Origin: Mesorhizobium sp.
Lineage (GTDB): Bacteria > Pseudomonadota > Alphaproteobacteria > Rhizobiales > Rhizobiaceae
NCBI GenBank assembly: GCA_004020545.1
Contig: SAQE01000005.1
Span: 149,741 to 213,740, forward strand
Direction: 5' to 3'
DNA length: 64,000 nucleotides
The position numbers were made by a program, and so were the translations under genes. Below, piece after piece: positions 11,761-20,296 of the stretch. How positions within the stretch are numbered: position 1 is the stretch's first letter; each line of letters opens with the position of its first letter. The notes under the pieces are model-generated. The model made no database searches. It was not told where the DNA came from and was given only the letters and a program-made list of their open reading frames with translations.

Positions 11761-12891
11761 ATGAAAGCTGATTTTTACGAAACCCTGGGCGTGCAAAAAG
11801 GCGCCGACGACAAGGAGCTCAAGAGCGCTTTCCGCAAGCTCGCCATGCAGTTCCATCCCGACCGCAATCCCGGCGATCACGCCTGCGAGCACAAGTTCAA
11901 GGAAATCAACGAGGCCTACGAGACGCTGAAGGACCCGCAGAAGCGCGCGGCCTATGACCGTTTCGGCCACGCCGCCTTCGAGCAGGGCGGCATGAACGGC
12001 GCCGCGCACGGCTTCGGCGCCGGCGGCTTCGCCGACATCTTCGAAGACATTTTCGGCGACATGATGGGCGGCCGCCAGCGCCGCTCGTCGGGCGGCCGCG
12101 AGCGTGGGGCGGACCTGCGCTACAACATGGAGATCTCGCTCGAGGAGGCATTCTCCGGCAAGACGGCGCAAATCCGCGTGCCCGCCTCCATTTCCTGCTC
12201 GGAATGTTCCGGGACCGGCGCCAAGCCCGGAACGCAGCCAGTCACCTGCGCCATGTGCCACGGCCACGGCAAGGTGCGCGCCACGCAGGGCTTCTTCTCG
12301 ATCGAGCGCACCTGCCCGCAATGCCAGGGCCGCGGCCAGACGATCAAGGACCCTTGCGCGAAATGCGCCGGACAGGGCCGCGTCACCGAGGAGCGTTCGC
12401 TGTCGGTCAACATCCCCGCCGGCATCGAGGACGGAACCCGCATCCGGCTTGCCAATGAGGGCGAGGCCGGCCTGCGCGGCGGTCCTTCCGGCGACCTCTA
12501 CATCTTCCTCGCGGTCAAGCCGCACGAGTTCTTCCAGCGCGATGGCGCCGACCTCTATTGCAAGGTGCCGATCTCGATGACGACCGCCGCGCTTGGCGGC
12601 TCGTTCGAGGTCACCACGCTCGACGGCACGCAGACCAAGGTGAAAGTGCCGGAAGGCACCCAGAACGGCCGCCAGTTCCGGCTGAAGGGCAAGGGCATGC
12701 CGGTGCTGCGACAGCCCAATGTCGGCGACCTCTACATCCAGACGGCGGTCGAGACGCCGCAGAACCTGTCGCGCCGCCAGCGCGAGCTTTTGGAAGAGTT
12801 CGAGCAGCTCTCCTCGAAGGACAACTCGCCCCAGTCGAGCGGCTTCTTCGCCCGCATGAAGGACTTTTTCGAGTCCTTTGGCGACAGCTGA
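11761..12891 (+). CDS. dnaJ: Molecular chaperone DnaJ (Hsp40)
   Basis: This is a 376-residue class I J-protein. The J domain has the HPD motif within FHPDRNPG (near residue 33). A Gly/Phe-rich linker covers about 75-105. Four CxxCxGxG zinc repeats follow ([32 protein letters not shown], about 144-210), then the C-terminal substrate-binding domain. It delivers clients to DnaK and stimulates its ATPase. The ATG at 11761 is preceded by GGGAAAAA. The 200-base gap after dnaK contains a terminator. Confidence 0.98.
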   Translation: MKADFYETLGVQKGADDKELKSAFRKLAMQFHPDRNPGDHACEHKFKEINEAYETLKDPQKRAAYDRFGHAAFEQGGMNGAAHGFGAGGFADIFEDIFGDMMGGRQRRSSGGRERGADLRYNMEISLEEAFSGKTAQIRVPASISCSECSGTGAKPGTQPVTCAMCHGHGKVRATQGFFSIERTCPQCQGRGQTIKDPCAKCAGQGRVTEERSLSVNIPAGIEDGTRIRLANEGEAGLRGGPSGDLYIFLAVKPHEFFQRDGADLYCKVPISMTTAALGGSFEVTTLDGTQTKVKVPEGTQNGRQFRLKGKGMPVLRQPNVGDLYIQTAVETPQNLSRRQRELLEEFEQLSSKDNSPQSSGFFARMKDFFESFGDS

Positions 12892-12903
12892 CGTCTTTTT
12901 TTG

Positions 12904-12952
12904 ACGCAAGTCGTTATCCCAAAACCGCCTCGTACTTTTGGGCGACTTGCGT
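12904..12952. repeat. Palindromic intergenic repeat (RIME-like hairpin)
   Basis: ACGCAAGTCG at 12904-12913 pairs with CGACTTGCGT at 12943-12952, and an inner CCCAAAA/TTTTGGG pair surrounds ACCGCCTCGTAC. The same design, with different but still complementary outer arms, is found at 21813-21859 and in the second palindrome at 4431-4478. It could end dnaJ transcription. Confidence 0.7.
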
Positions 12953-13056
12953 TGGCAGCATTCCCGAGCGTCATCAACACCTTATGCCAGGTTGACGCCT
13001 TGCCTTGTTCCACCTAGCTGATAAGTAGCGGGTGGGGAGCGTTGAGGAGAGCTCGC

Positions 13057-13662
13057 ATGGCACGTGGTCCCGGGTTGCGCAAAGCGCTGGCGGAAAAATT
13101 CGACGACGAGCTGAAGTTCTTCAAAGGCTGGATCGACAAGCCGAAAGCGGTCGGCTCGATCGTCCCCACCAGTTCCATCACCGCCCGCAAGATGGCCTCG
13201 ATCGTCAACCCGAAATCGGGCCTGCCGGTGCTTGAGGTCGGACCTGGCACCGGCGTCATCACCCGGGCCATCCTGGCCCAGGGTGTGAAGCCGGAAAATC
13301 TCTACGCGATCGAATACTCGAACGACTTCGTGCGCCATCTGCGCCGGCTCTATCCGCGCGTCAACGTCATCGAGGGCGATGCCTTCAATCTCGATGCCAC
13401 GCTCGGCGACAAGCGCGACATGGTGTTCGATTCGGTCGTTTCCGGCGTGCCGCTGCTCAACTTCCCGGTCGCCCAGCGCATCGCCTATATCGAAAGCCTG
13501 CTCGACCGCATCCCGGCCGGCCGGCCGATCGTGCAGCTGACCTATGGCCCGCTGTCGCCGATCCCGCCCGGCCGCGGCAATTACAAGGTCAAGCATTTCG
13601 ACTTCATCATCCGCAACATCCCGCCGACGCAGCTCTGGATCTACCGCCGCGAGGGACATTAG
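13057..13662 (+). CDS. pmtA: Phospholipid N-methyltransferase PmtA
   Basis: This 201-residue class I SAM-dependent methyltransferase has motif I VLEVGPGTG at residues 58-66. The early KFFKGWIDKPKAVGSIVPTS block and the end YKVKHFDFIIRNIPPTQLW are characteristic of rhizobial PmtA, which methylates phosphatidylethanolamine stepwise to phosphatidylcholine at the inner membrane. Phosphatidylcholine is important for rhizobial symbiosis. The ATG at 13057 is chosen for the GAGGAGA site at 13044-13050. The gene is followed by a hairpin-forming repeat that may end its transcript. Confidence 0.88.
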   Translation: MARGPGLRKALAEKFDDELKFFKGWIDKPKAVGSIVPTSSITARKMASIVNPKSGLPVLEVGPGTGVITRAILAQGVKPENLYAIEYSNDFVRHLRRLYPRVNVIEGDAFNLDATLGDKRDMVFDSVVSGVPLLNFPVAQRIAYIESLLDRIPAGRPIVQLTYGPLSPIPPGRGNYKVKHFDFIIRNIPPTQLWIYRREGH

Positions 13663-13667
13663 ATGGA

Positions 13668-13748
13668 GGGGAATAAGGGAGTAAGACAGTAGGGGAGTAG
13701 GGAAAATCGAGTCGTTCATTCCCCTACTGCCCTATTCCCTTACTCCCT
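13668..13748. repeat. Long imperfect inverted repeat
   Basis: A purine-rich arm (13668-13703) built from GGGAATAAGGGAGTAAG and CAGTAGGGGAGTAGGG is followed by its approximate reverse complement (13719-13748). The predicted RNA hairpin of about 30 pairs lies right after pmtA and may act as a terminator. The internally repetitive GGG(A/G)TA pattern suggests a dispersed genomic repeat. Confidence 0.65.
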
Positions 13749-13814
13749 GTTTCCTCATCCAGCCGTTGATTTGAGCGACCCTTGGCTGTACCTGTCCCGG
13801 AACAAGGGTGGCCG

Positions 13815-14411
13815 ATGGCAGTAATCCCAAGAATCCTCGTCTTCGCAGGGTCGATCCGCACCGGCGCTTTCAGCGGCAAGACGGCGGATGTGGCGCAAAA
13901 GGAACTCGCGATGCAGGGCGCGGAGGTCACCCGCATCTCGCTCGGCGACTATCCGCTGCCGATCATGGACGAGGACCTCGAAAAGGAAAAAGGCATCCCC
14001 GAGAATGTCATGAAGCTCGGCCAGCAGATCGCCGCCCATGACGGGCTTCTGATCGCGACGCCGGAATATAACGGCTCGATCCCGCCGCTGTTGAAGAATT
14101 CGATCGACTGGGTGAGCCGGCTGCGGCGCGATGGCAGCCGCTCGTTCAGGCCGCTTTACGGCAAGCCCGTCGGTCTTTGCTCCTCCTCCGAGGGCAAGTT
14201 CGCCGGCATACGCTGCATCAACCATCTGCGCGCAGTGCTGGTTCGCTGCCAGATGGAAGTCATCACCCCGGAATGTTCGGTTTCCGGCGCCAATGAGGCC
14301 TTCGCCGAGGACGGGCAATTCCGCGACCCCAGACTGCACCAATCGATGGAGCGCCTATGCCGTACACTGATCGAAACCTCGCGCATGCTGTCCGTGCGGA
14401 TCGAGGCCTGA
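13815..14411 (+). CDS. NADPH-dependent FMN reductase family protein
   Basis: This is a 198-residue flavodoxin-fold oxidoreductase. The FMN-phosphate loop is the [10 protein letters not shown] segment near residues 12-21, and [18 protein letters not shown] near 78-95 is the family hallmark that stacks on the flavin. Relatives reduce quinones, azo dyes, chromate or free FMN; the physiological substrate is unknown. The start at 13815 opens the first beta strand. The stop overlaps the start of pyrF by one base (TGATG), so the two are translationally coupled. Confidence 0.88.
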   Translation: MAVIPRILVFAGSIRTGAFSGKTADVAQKELAMQGAEVTRISLGDYPLPIMDEDLEKEKGIPENVMKLGQQIAAHDGLLIATPEYNGSIPPLLKNSIDWVSRLRRDGSRSFRPLYGKPVGLCSSSEGKFAGIRCINHLRAVLVRCQMEVITPECSVSGANEAFAEDGQFRDPRLHQSMERLCRTLIETSRMLSVRIEA

Positions 14412-15112
14412 TGCAACCGGTCGAGACCATGCGCGACAGGCTGATCGTCGGCCTCGACGTGCCGACGCTCACGGAAGCGGAGAAGGCGGTGCGCGAGCTC
14501 GAAGGCACCGTCTCCTTCTACAAGATCGGCTACCAGCTCGCCTTCGCCGGCGGGCTCGATTTCGCGCGCGAGCTCGTGAGCGGCGGCACCAAGGTCTTCC
14601 TCGACATGAAGCTGCTCGACATCGACAACACGGTGGCCAAGGGTGTCGAGAACATCGTCAGGATGGGGGTCTCGATGCTGACGTTGCATGCCTACCCCAA
14701 GGCGATGAAGGCGGCGGTCGAGGCAGCCAGGGGCAGCGAGCTCTGCCTGCTCGCGGTGACCGTGCTGACCTCGATGGACGAACAGGACATGATCGACGCC
14801 GGCTATGAGTATGACCCGCACACGCTGGTGCTGCGGCGCTCCGAACAGGCGCTGCATGCCGGCATGGGCGGCATCGTCTGCTCGGCCGAGGAGGCTGAAG
14901 CGGTGCGCCGGATCGTCGGACCCGACATGGCGGTGGTGACGCCCGGCATCCGGCCGGCCGGCAGCGACCATGGCGACCAGAAACGCGTTGTGACGCCGGC
15001 GCAGGCTATTCGCAACGGCTCCAGCCACCTCGTCGTCGGCCGGCCGATCGTCGCCGCGTCCGACCGGCGCGCGGCGGCCGAGGCGATCCTGGCCGAGATG
15101 CAATCGGCCTGA
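14411..15112 (+). CDS. pyrF: Orotidine 5'-phosphate decarboxylase
   Basis: This 233-residue TIM-barrel enzyme makes UMP from OMP in the last step of pyrimidine synthesis. The catalytic D65-x-K67-x-x-D70-I pattern ([12 protein letters not shown]), the substrate lysine in FYKIGYQ and the phosphate-binding PGIRP are all present. The ATG at 14411 overlaps the stop of the upstream flavin reductase in TGATG. A longer frame beginning at 14357 would extend into that gene and lacks family similarity. A DUF1330 gene follows after 42 bases. Confidence 0.96.
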   Translation: MQPVETMRDRLIVGLDVPTLTEAEKAVRELEGTVSFYKIGYQLAFAGGLDFARELVSGGTKVFLDMKLLDIDNTVAKGVENIVRMGVSMLTLHAYPKAMKAAVEAARGSELCLLAVTVLTSMDEQDMIDAGYEYDPHTLVLRRSEQALHAGMGGIVCSAEEAEAVRRIVGPDMAVVTPGIRPAGSDHGDQKRVVTPAQAIRNGSSHLVVGRPIVAASDRRAAAEAILAEMQSA

Positions 15113-15154
15113 GGATCGGCCCTCGTTCGCGCAAAGACAAACAGGAGAAAATGC

Positions 15155-15442
15155 ATGCCCAAGGGATACTGGATCGCTCGCGTCGATGTGCGCGACCCGG
15201 AAGGCTACAAGGATTATGTCGCAGCCGCCAAGCTCGCCTTCGATCGTTTCGGCGTGAAATTCCTGGCACGCGGCGGTGAGCATGAAAAGGCCGAGGGACC
15301 TGGCCGCGCGCGCAACGTCATCATCGAGTTCGAATCGCTCGCTGCGGCGCATGAGTGCTACCACTCGCCGGAATATCAGCGCGCCGTCGCCATCCGCCAG
15401 AAGGTCGCCGACGGCGAGATCGTGCTGGTCGAGGGGGTTTAG
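15155..15442 (+). CDS. DUF1330 domain-containing protein
   Basis: This 95-residue single-domain protein has the dimeric alpha+beta-barrel fold typical of DUF1330. WIARVDVRDPEGYKDYV at the start and the ending YHSPEYQRAVAIR...GEIVLVEGV are the family signature. No enzymatic role is established for the family. A strong ribosome-binding site (AGGAGAAAA) precedes the ATG. It probably shares the pyrF transcript. Confidence 0.9.
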   Translation: MPKGYWIARVDVRDPEGYKDYVAAAKLAFDRFGVKFLARGGEHEKAEGPGRARNVIIEFESLAAAHECYHSPEYQRAVAIRQKVADGEIVLVEGV

Positions 15443-15510
15443 TTCGTCGAGGCAAGGGGTGGCTGATTGGCTGCGTTGGCACGTTGCAGATTAGCCGAAA
15501 CGCCCATCTT

Positions 15511-15695
15511 GTCGTCATCCACGGGCGGAGCAAGGAGCGTAGCGACGCAGCGCAGACCCGAGGATCCATTCCGTGACTCCAACGCGCCGCTACGGTCCAG
15601 AATTCTGCTCTGCTGCACTCCACGGCAGAGGTAACGGCATGGATTCCAGGGTCTGCGCGCGTCGCTTCGCTCCTTGCTCCGCCCTGGAATGACGA
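15511..15695. repeat. Long palindromic intergenic element of about 185 bp
   Basis: The left arm (from GTCGTCATCC, with GGGCGGAGCAAGGAGCG and CGCAGACCC) is the approximate reverse complement of the right arm (GGGTCTGCGCG, CGCTCCTTGCTCCGCCC, ending GGAATGACGA). No coding frame fits it. It behaves like a rhizobial dispersed palindromic unit or MITE-like relic in the gap between convergent genes. Confidence 0.65.
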
Positions 15696-15724
15696 AGTTG
15701 TTAGGTCTCAGTCCGTCATGAAGG

Positions 15725-16783
15725 TCACGACGTCAGCCTATTGGCGGCCGTCTCCGCCATCGCGTCCGCTAGGCTCATGCCCCATTGCCTGCGGCAGTAG
15801 TCGCGAAAATCGAAGCAAGGCAGACCGGGGCAGACCTCGAATTCGATGAGATGGATGGTGTCGTCGGCCTCGACCCTGAGGTCGATCGAGAAGACGTCCC
15901 GCAGGCCAAGTCCATTCATTAGCTTCCGCGCCATGGCGCGGATCGCCCGATCGGCGGCCGGCTGGCTGGCGGCGACAGGCTGAAGCTTCGGCTCGGCATA
16001 GGCGCCTGCGTCCCTGGCGGCCTGGCTGGTATCGCCATAGAGCGCCATCGAGTCGGCCATCGTCTGGAAATCGCCGCCGGACTCGACGAAGGCGATGCCG
16101 AGCGCCTCGACGCCGGTGTCAGGCTTCAATCCGAGGAAGCTTGCCCGCGCGTTGCGGCCGGCGACATAGGGCTGGACGACGACATCATCGCGATAATGGG
16201 AAAAGACACGCCGGCTAAGCTCCAGCGCATGGGCAAGATCAGCCACGCGCGAATCCGGCCAGATGCCGATCTTGGCGCCGAGCCGGTTGGGCTTGACGAA
16301 CCAGCCGGCCGGCGAGGCCGGCGGCTCGACCAGCCACGCGCCGCTGCGCGCCAGGCCGGCCGGTGGCACCGGCAGGCCAAGCGCTGCGAGCACGGCGCCG
16401 GAGCGGAACTTGTCTTGGCAGAGCGCGAACAGCGAGTCGTCGGCGCCGATCGTTTTGAGCCCGTTCAGCCGCGCCAGCGCGGGCGAAGCGCCGCCGCGGA
16501 AATAGGCGATGCCGTCGGTCAGCGTCCAGACGAGCGTTTTGGCCGGATCGGCCTTCGCCAGCGCGGCCGCCGCGTCGTCCAGGTCGACCGGCAAAAAGGC
16601 GAGACCACGCTTCTCGCAGGCAGCGCTGAGCTGGTCGAATTCAGGCGCAAGGTCGGTCGACTGCGCCAGGTAGGACGATATCTCGATAGCGCGTTCCGCC
16701 GGGTAGCCGTCCGCGACGAGCCGGTCGAAACAGGCCTTCTCCGGCTCGTGGACAAGGATCAGTGTCGGCCCGTTGCGCGGCAT
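15725..16783 (-). CDS. ATP-grasp family protein (D-Ala-D-Ala ligase-like)
   Basis: This is a 352-residue protein. The segment DKFRSGAVLAALGLPVPP (about 123-140) and WFVKPNRLGAKIGI (about 162-175) correspond to the ATP-grasp nucleotide-binding lid and lysine strand. The C-terminal LRDVFSIDLRVEADDTIHLIEFEVCPGLPCFDFRDYCR supplies the acidic metal ligands followed by the family's substrate loop, but with EVCPG in place of the usual EVNPxPG, so an Asn ligand is replaced by Cys. The product is unknown. The upstream gap holds no operon partner. Confidence 0.75.
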   Translation of the reverse strand: MPRNGPTLILVHEPEKACFDRLVADGYPAERAIEISSYLAQSTDLAPEFDQLSAACEKRGLAFLPVDLDDAAAALAKADPAKTLVWTLTDGIAYFRGGASPALARLNGLKTIGADDSLFALCQDKFRSGAVLAALGLPVPPAGLARSGAWLVEPPASPAGWFVKPNRLGAKIGIWPDSRVADLAHALELSRRVFSHYRDDVVVQPYVAGRNARASFLGLKPDTGVEALGIAFVESGGDFQTMADSMALYGDTSQAARDAGAYAEPKLQPVAASQPAADRAIRAMARKLMNGLGLRDVFSIDLRVEADDTIHLIEFEVCPGLPCFDFRDYCRRQWGMSLADAMAETAANRLTS

Positions 16784-16888
16784 GGAAGCTTCCCAGCAAA
16801 ATCAGGCGCTACCATCGCATGGCCGCTGCAATCGGCTTGCGGGAAACCGACCGGGCCGGGCGGTTGCGTGACAGCGGTGGTGAACGGC

Positions 16889-17764
16889 TCAGGCGATCAG
16901 CACGCGCGGCTCGAAGCGGCCTTTGACCGGAATGTCGAGAAGAAAGGTCATGCCAGCTTGGGGGTCCAGCTTGCGCTGTTTGTCGTCCTTGCCCTTCCAG
17001 GCCGACGTCACCGCGATGCGGTCGGCCGTCTGGCCGACAAAGGCCGGACAGGACGGCTGCGTCACCAGCATTTGGATTTCGCGCAGCAGCGTGCCGTCCG
17101 GCGAATAGGCCTTCACCGCCTTGCCGCCCCAGACGGCGTTCCACAACACGCCGTCGCGGTCGACGACCGAGCCGTCGACATAACCTTTTTGCGAGCGGTG
17201 GTCGACGAACACTTTCGGCTCGCCGGTTGGCAGGCCGTTTGCCGGATCGCAGGCGACGCGCATCAGAAGCCCGGTCGCGGTATCGGTGTAGTAGGCGACC
17301 GCTCCGTCTTCGGAAAAGCAGATCGAGTTCGAGACGGTGATGTCGGCATACAGCCGGCGCAACTCGCCCTTGAAGAACCAGTAGATCGCACCGGCGCCCT
17401 TCCCCTCGTCCTTGCCCATCGTGCCGACCCAGAAGGCGCCGCAAGGATGAACGCGGGAATCGTTGGAGCGGGTCGCCGGATTATCGGCCTCGATCGGCGT
17501 GTGCGGCGTCAGCTTGCCGGTCGCGACATCGCGCACATAAAGGCCCTTCTCCGTGGCGATCAACTGGCGGACATCGTCGATGATTGCGATGGCGCTGGCC
17601 ATCAGACCGAGATCGTGGATTTTCAGCGCGCCGGCGAGCGGCTTTTCCAGGAGCTTGCCGTTGACGATGTCGAACCAGAACAGCGTGTCGGTGCCCGGGT
17701 CGTAGCTCGGGCCTTCGCCCAACTGGCAGATGTGATCGCTCAGGACCGAAACTCTATCCATCAT
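16889..17764 (-). CDS. SMP-30/gluconolactonase/LRE family lactonase
   Basis: This 291-residue six-bladed beta-propeller has the metal ligand Glu in LGEGPSYD (E18), and the central SNDSRVHPCGAFWVGTM and DYxDGSVVDRDGVLWNA-type blocks (here GYVDGSVVDRDG) give the Asn and Asp ligands. The family hydrolyses sugar lactones. The start overlaps the dgoA stop by four bases (ATGA). The gene therefore belongs to a four-gene operon with a sugar dehydrogenase, dgoK and dgoA, which suggests galactono-lactone or a similar lactone as substrate. Confidence 0.88.
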   Translation of the reverse strand: MMDRVSVLSDHICQLGEGPSYDPGTDTLFWFDIVNGKLLEKPLAGALKIHDLGLMASAIAIIDDVRQLIATEKGLYVRDVATGKLTPHTPIEADNPATRSNDSRVHPCGAFWVGTMGKDEGKGAGAIYWFFKGELRRLYADITVSNSICFSEDGAVAYYTDTATGLLMRVACDPANGLPTGEPKVFVDHRSQKGYVDGSVVDRDGVLWNAVWGGKAVKAYSPDGTLLREIQMLVTQPSCPAFVGQTADRIAVTSAWKGKDDKQRKLDPQAGMTFLLDIPVKGRFEPRVLIA

Positions 17765-18399
17765 TTCCCTCCGAACGCTTCGTCCCAGGCGGCAACCGCG
17801 GCGCGGGCGCGCTGCGCCACGTCCTCGACGCTGGCGCCCGACTTGTAGAGGCTCGACCCAAGGCCGAAGACTGAGACGCCGACCGCCTTGTAGCCGGCAA
17901 AGTCCTTGTCGGAAACGCCGCCGACGGCGCCGATCAGTGTCGATGCCGGCAGGACGGCTCGAACTGCCGCGATGCCGGATGCGCCGAGCACACTCGCCGG
18001 AAAGAATTTCAGCGCCGAGGCGCCGAGCCGGATCGCCTGGAACGCTTCGGTGGGCGTGAACACGCCGGGCATCGTCACCATACGATAGTGCATCGCGCGG
18101 CCCATGACCTCGGCATCGATGTTGGGGCTGACCAGCAGCCGGCCGCCGGCCTCGTGCAAGGCATCGACATCGGCGGCCGTCAGCACCGTGCCGGCGCCGA
18201 CCAGGGCGGTTTTCGGTAGGACCTCCACGATCCTGGCGATCGACGAAAACGGCTCAGGTGAGTTAAGCGGCACCTCGATCGCCTCGATGCCGGCGTCGAA
18301 CAGTGCCTGGCCGATGGCAATCGCTTCGGTCGCCTTGAGGCCGCGCAGAATGGCGACCAACCCGCGCTTGAGCTTGGGAAAGGGGGCTGTCTGACTCAT
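17761..18399 (-). CDS. dgoA: 2-dehydro-3-deoxy-6-phosphogalactonate aldolase
   Basis: This 212-residue class I KDPG/KDPGal aldolase keeps K131 in SALKFFPAS, the Schiff-base lysine, and E42 in the IEVPLNSPEP segment, the general acid/base. The VPLNSP sequence is typical of the galactonate enzyme rather than Eda. It splits KDPGal to pyruvate and glyceraldehyde-3-phosphate. It overlaps both neighbours by four bases, dgoK upstream and the lactonase downstream, which shows tight translational coupling. Confidence 0.92.
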   Translation of the reverse strand: MSQTAPFPKLKRGLVAILRGLKATEAIAIGQALFDAGIEAIEVPLNSPEPFSSIARIVEVLPKTALVGAGTVLTAADVDALHEAGGRLLVSPNIDAEVMGRAMHYRMVTMPGVFTPTEAFQAIRLGASALKFFPASVLGASGIAAVRAVLPASTLIGAVGGVSDKDFAGYKAVGVSVFGLGSSLYKSGASVEDVAQRARAAVAAWDEAFGGK

Positions 18400-19340
18400 C
18401 GGGCAACTCCGGTTCTGGCTATCATGCCGTTCTCGCGCGCGGCCTCGACAAGCCCGGCGCGCACCGCTTCATCCGCATCGACAATCCGGAAGGCAAGGCC
18501 GGCGAAACCTAGCGCGGCGCCGTAGAGCGCGGCCAGCGCGCCGGAGGCGATCAGCACCACCGGCGCCTCGCTCACCCCGTAACGGCGTTTCGCCGAAGCG
18601 ATCTCGCCGCCGATCAAGAGCCCGGACAAGCAGGCCGCCGCATCGTCGGATTTCAAATCCTGCAGCAGCCCGGCGGCGCGGATCGCAAACAGTTTCGAGG
18701 TGACGTCGCCGCCCTCGCCCAGCGCTTGGCTACACCACTGGCGGAAAAAAGGGCTGTCCACTGCCACCGGAGCCGGATGCTCGCCCAGCGAATGCTTCAG
18801 GATCGAATGCGCGGCAAGCACCGAAAACAGCTCACCGGTCGGCCAGGTGCCGAAGCCGGCGACGGCGCCGTCCTCGACCGCGACCCACTTCGAATGCGTG
18901 CCCGGCATGCAGACGAGATGACGGCCTTTTGCCGGCAAACCGGCGCCGGCGAGCTGGGTTTCCTCACCGCGCATGACATCCGGCGCATCGGCCAGGCGCT
19001 GGGCAAGGCCCGGAACGATGCGGATGTCACGGCGCTGGCCTTCGATGCGGGCGGCACCGGCAAGGATGGCGCCGATCGGGGCCGGCACGGTGACGTAAGG
19101 CGCCTCGATCCAGCCTTGTCGGGAACCTGCCATGCCGCAGATGATGACGGGCAATGCCTCCGGCGCGCCCATGGCGGCGAGATGACCTTCCAGCACCTTG
19201 GCGAAACCTTTTTCGCGAGCGGTGATCAGTCCGTCGTCGCCACGCCGCTCGGCAAGCACCTTGCCTGTGTCGTCGAGCAGCCAGGCCCGCAGCCTGGTCG
19301 TGCCCCAATCGAGCGCCGCGACCGCCGGCGCGCCGCTCAC
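18396..19340 (-). CDS. dgoK: 2-dehydro-3-deoxygalactonokinase
   Basis: This 314-residue sugar kinase has the phosphate-1 segment ALDWGTTRLRAWLLD near residue 8, GMAGSRQGWIEAPY near 73 and PGTHSKWV near 144, all characteristic of DgoK. It phosphorylates 2-keto-3-deoxy-galactonate before the DgoA cleavage. The start is the GTG at 19340, preceded by GGAGGC and overlapping the dehydrogenase stop in GTGA. The longer frame running back into the dehydrogenase gene has no family similarity in its first 38 codons. Confidence 0.92.
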   Translation of the reverse strand: MSGAPAVAALDWGTTRLRAWLLDDTGKVLAERRGDDGLITAREKGFAKVLEGHLAAMGAPEALPVIICGMAGSRQGWIEAPYVTVPAPIGAILAGAARIEGQRRDIRIVPGLAQRLADAPDVMRGEETQLAGAGLPAKGRHLVCMPGTHSKWVAVEDGAVAGFGTWPTGELFSVLAAHSILKHSLGEHPAPVAVDSPFFRQWCSQALGEGGDVTSKLFAIRAAGLLQDLKSDDAAACLSGLLIGGEIASAKRRYGVSEAPVVLIASGALAALYGAALGFAGLAFRIVDADEAVRAGLVEAARENGMIARTGVAR

Positions 19341-20104
19341 AGGAAGCCTCCGTCGACGATCAGCATCTGCGCCGTCAGCATGCGCGAGGCGTCCGATGCC
19401 AGGAAGAGCACTGTGCCGACCATGTCGTCGGGCCGCATGACCTCTTTGATGCATTGCTTGGCGACATGAGCGGCAAGCGTCTCTTCGGTAACCCAGAGCT
19501 CCCGCTGCCGTTCGGTGATCACCCAGCCCGGCGCCACCGCGTTGACGCGGATGCCGTCGGCGCCGAGCTTGCCGGCAAGGCCCTTGGTGAGGCCGAGTAT
19601 GCCGGCCTTGGCGGCGGTGTAGGCCGGCATGTCCGGATGGTTGATGAGATAGGAGGTCGAGGTGAAGTTGATGATCGAGCCGCCGCCGGCGCGCTTCATG
19701 CCGGGCGCCACCGCCTGGGCGGTGAAGAAATGCGGCCGCAGGTTGATGGCGAGATTGTTGTCCCAGAACTCGACCGTGACGTCCTTCACCTCATGGCGGT
19801 CGTCGAGCGCCGCGTTGTTGACGAGCACCGTGATATCGCCATGCGCGTCGGCCGCTTGCGCCACCGCGGCCCGCAGCGCCTCGATGTCGCGCAAATCGGT
19901 CTTGAGGTAGAGCGGACGCCGGCCAAGCTCTTTTTCCAGGCGGTCGGCAAGCCCCGTGCTGGGCTTGTCGGCGATATCGATGAAGGCGACCTTGGCGCCT
20001 TGCCGCATGAAGCCTTCGGTCAGCGCCGCGCCGATGCCGGAACCGCCGCCGGTGATCAGCACCGAAGCGCCGTCGAGGTCGGCGAAACGCGCCGATGGCA
20101 TCAT
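19337..20104 (-). CDS. SDR family dehydrogenase (probable galactose/sugar 1-dehydrogenase)
   Basis: This 255-residue short-chain dehydrogenase binds NAD(P) through TGGGSGIG (about 18-25). The active site Tyr and Lys are in AYTAAKAG, with the Ser in the FTSTS segment just before. It is the first gene of an overlapping operon with dgoK, dgoA and a lactonase, so oxidation of D-galactose or a related aldose to its lactone is the likely reaction. GGGAGAAAG precedes twin ATG codons at 20104 and 20101. Substrate is inferred from context only. Confidence 0.85.
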   Translation of the reverse strand: MMPSARFADLDGASVLITGGGSGIGAALTEGFMRQGAKVAFIDIADKPSTGLADRLEKELGRRPLYLKTDLRDIEALRAAVAQAADAHGDITVLVNNAALDDRHEVKDVTVEFWDNNLAINLRPHFFTAQAVAPGMKRAGGGSIINFTSTSYLINHPDMPAYTAAKAGILGLTKGLAGKLGADGIRVNAVAPGWVITERQRELWVTEETLAAHVAKQCIKEVMRPDDMVGTVLFLASDASRMLTAQMLIVDGGFL

Positions 20105-20296
20105 GATTTCTTTCTCCCTTTGGCCGGCGCGCATCCTAGCCACGCCGGCTCCGGGGGCAAGGCCGAAAAGGCGATTTCGGCGGCTTATGTCTGACAAAAT
20201 GAGTCCCCAGGGCCATCGCGTATGGCGCTGCCATATGCGATTGCTCTGCCCTTGTGGGGAAGAGTAGGTGCCGCGCAAACACTTCCAAAAACCGTT

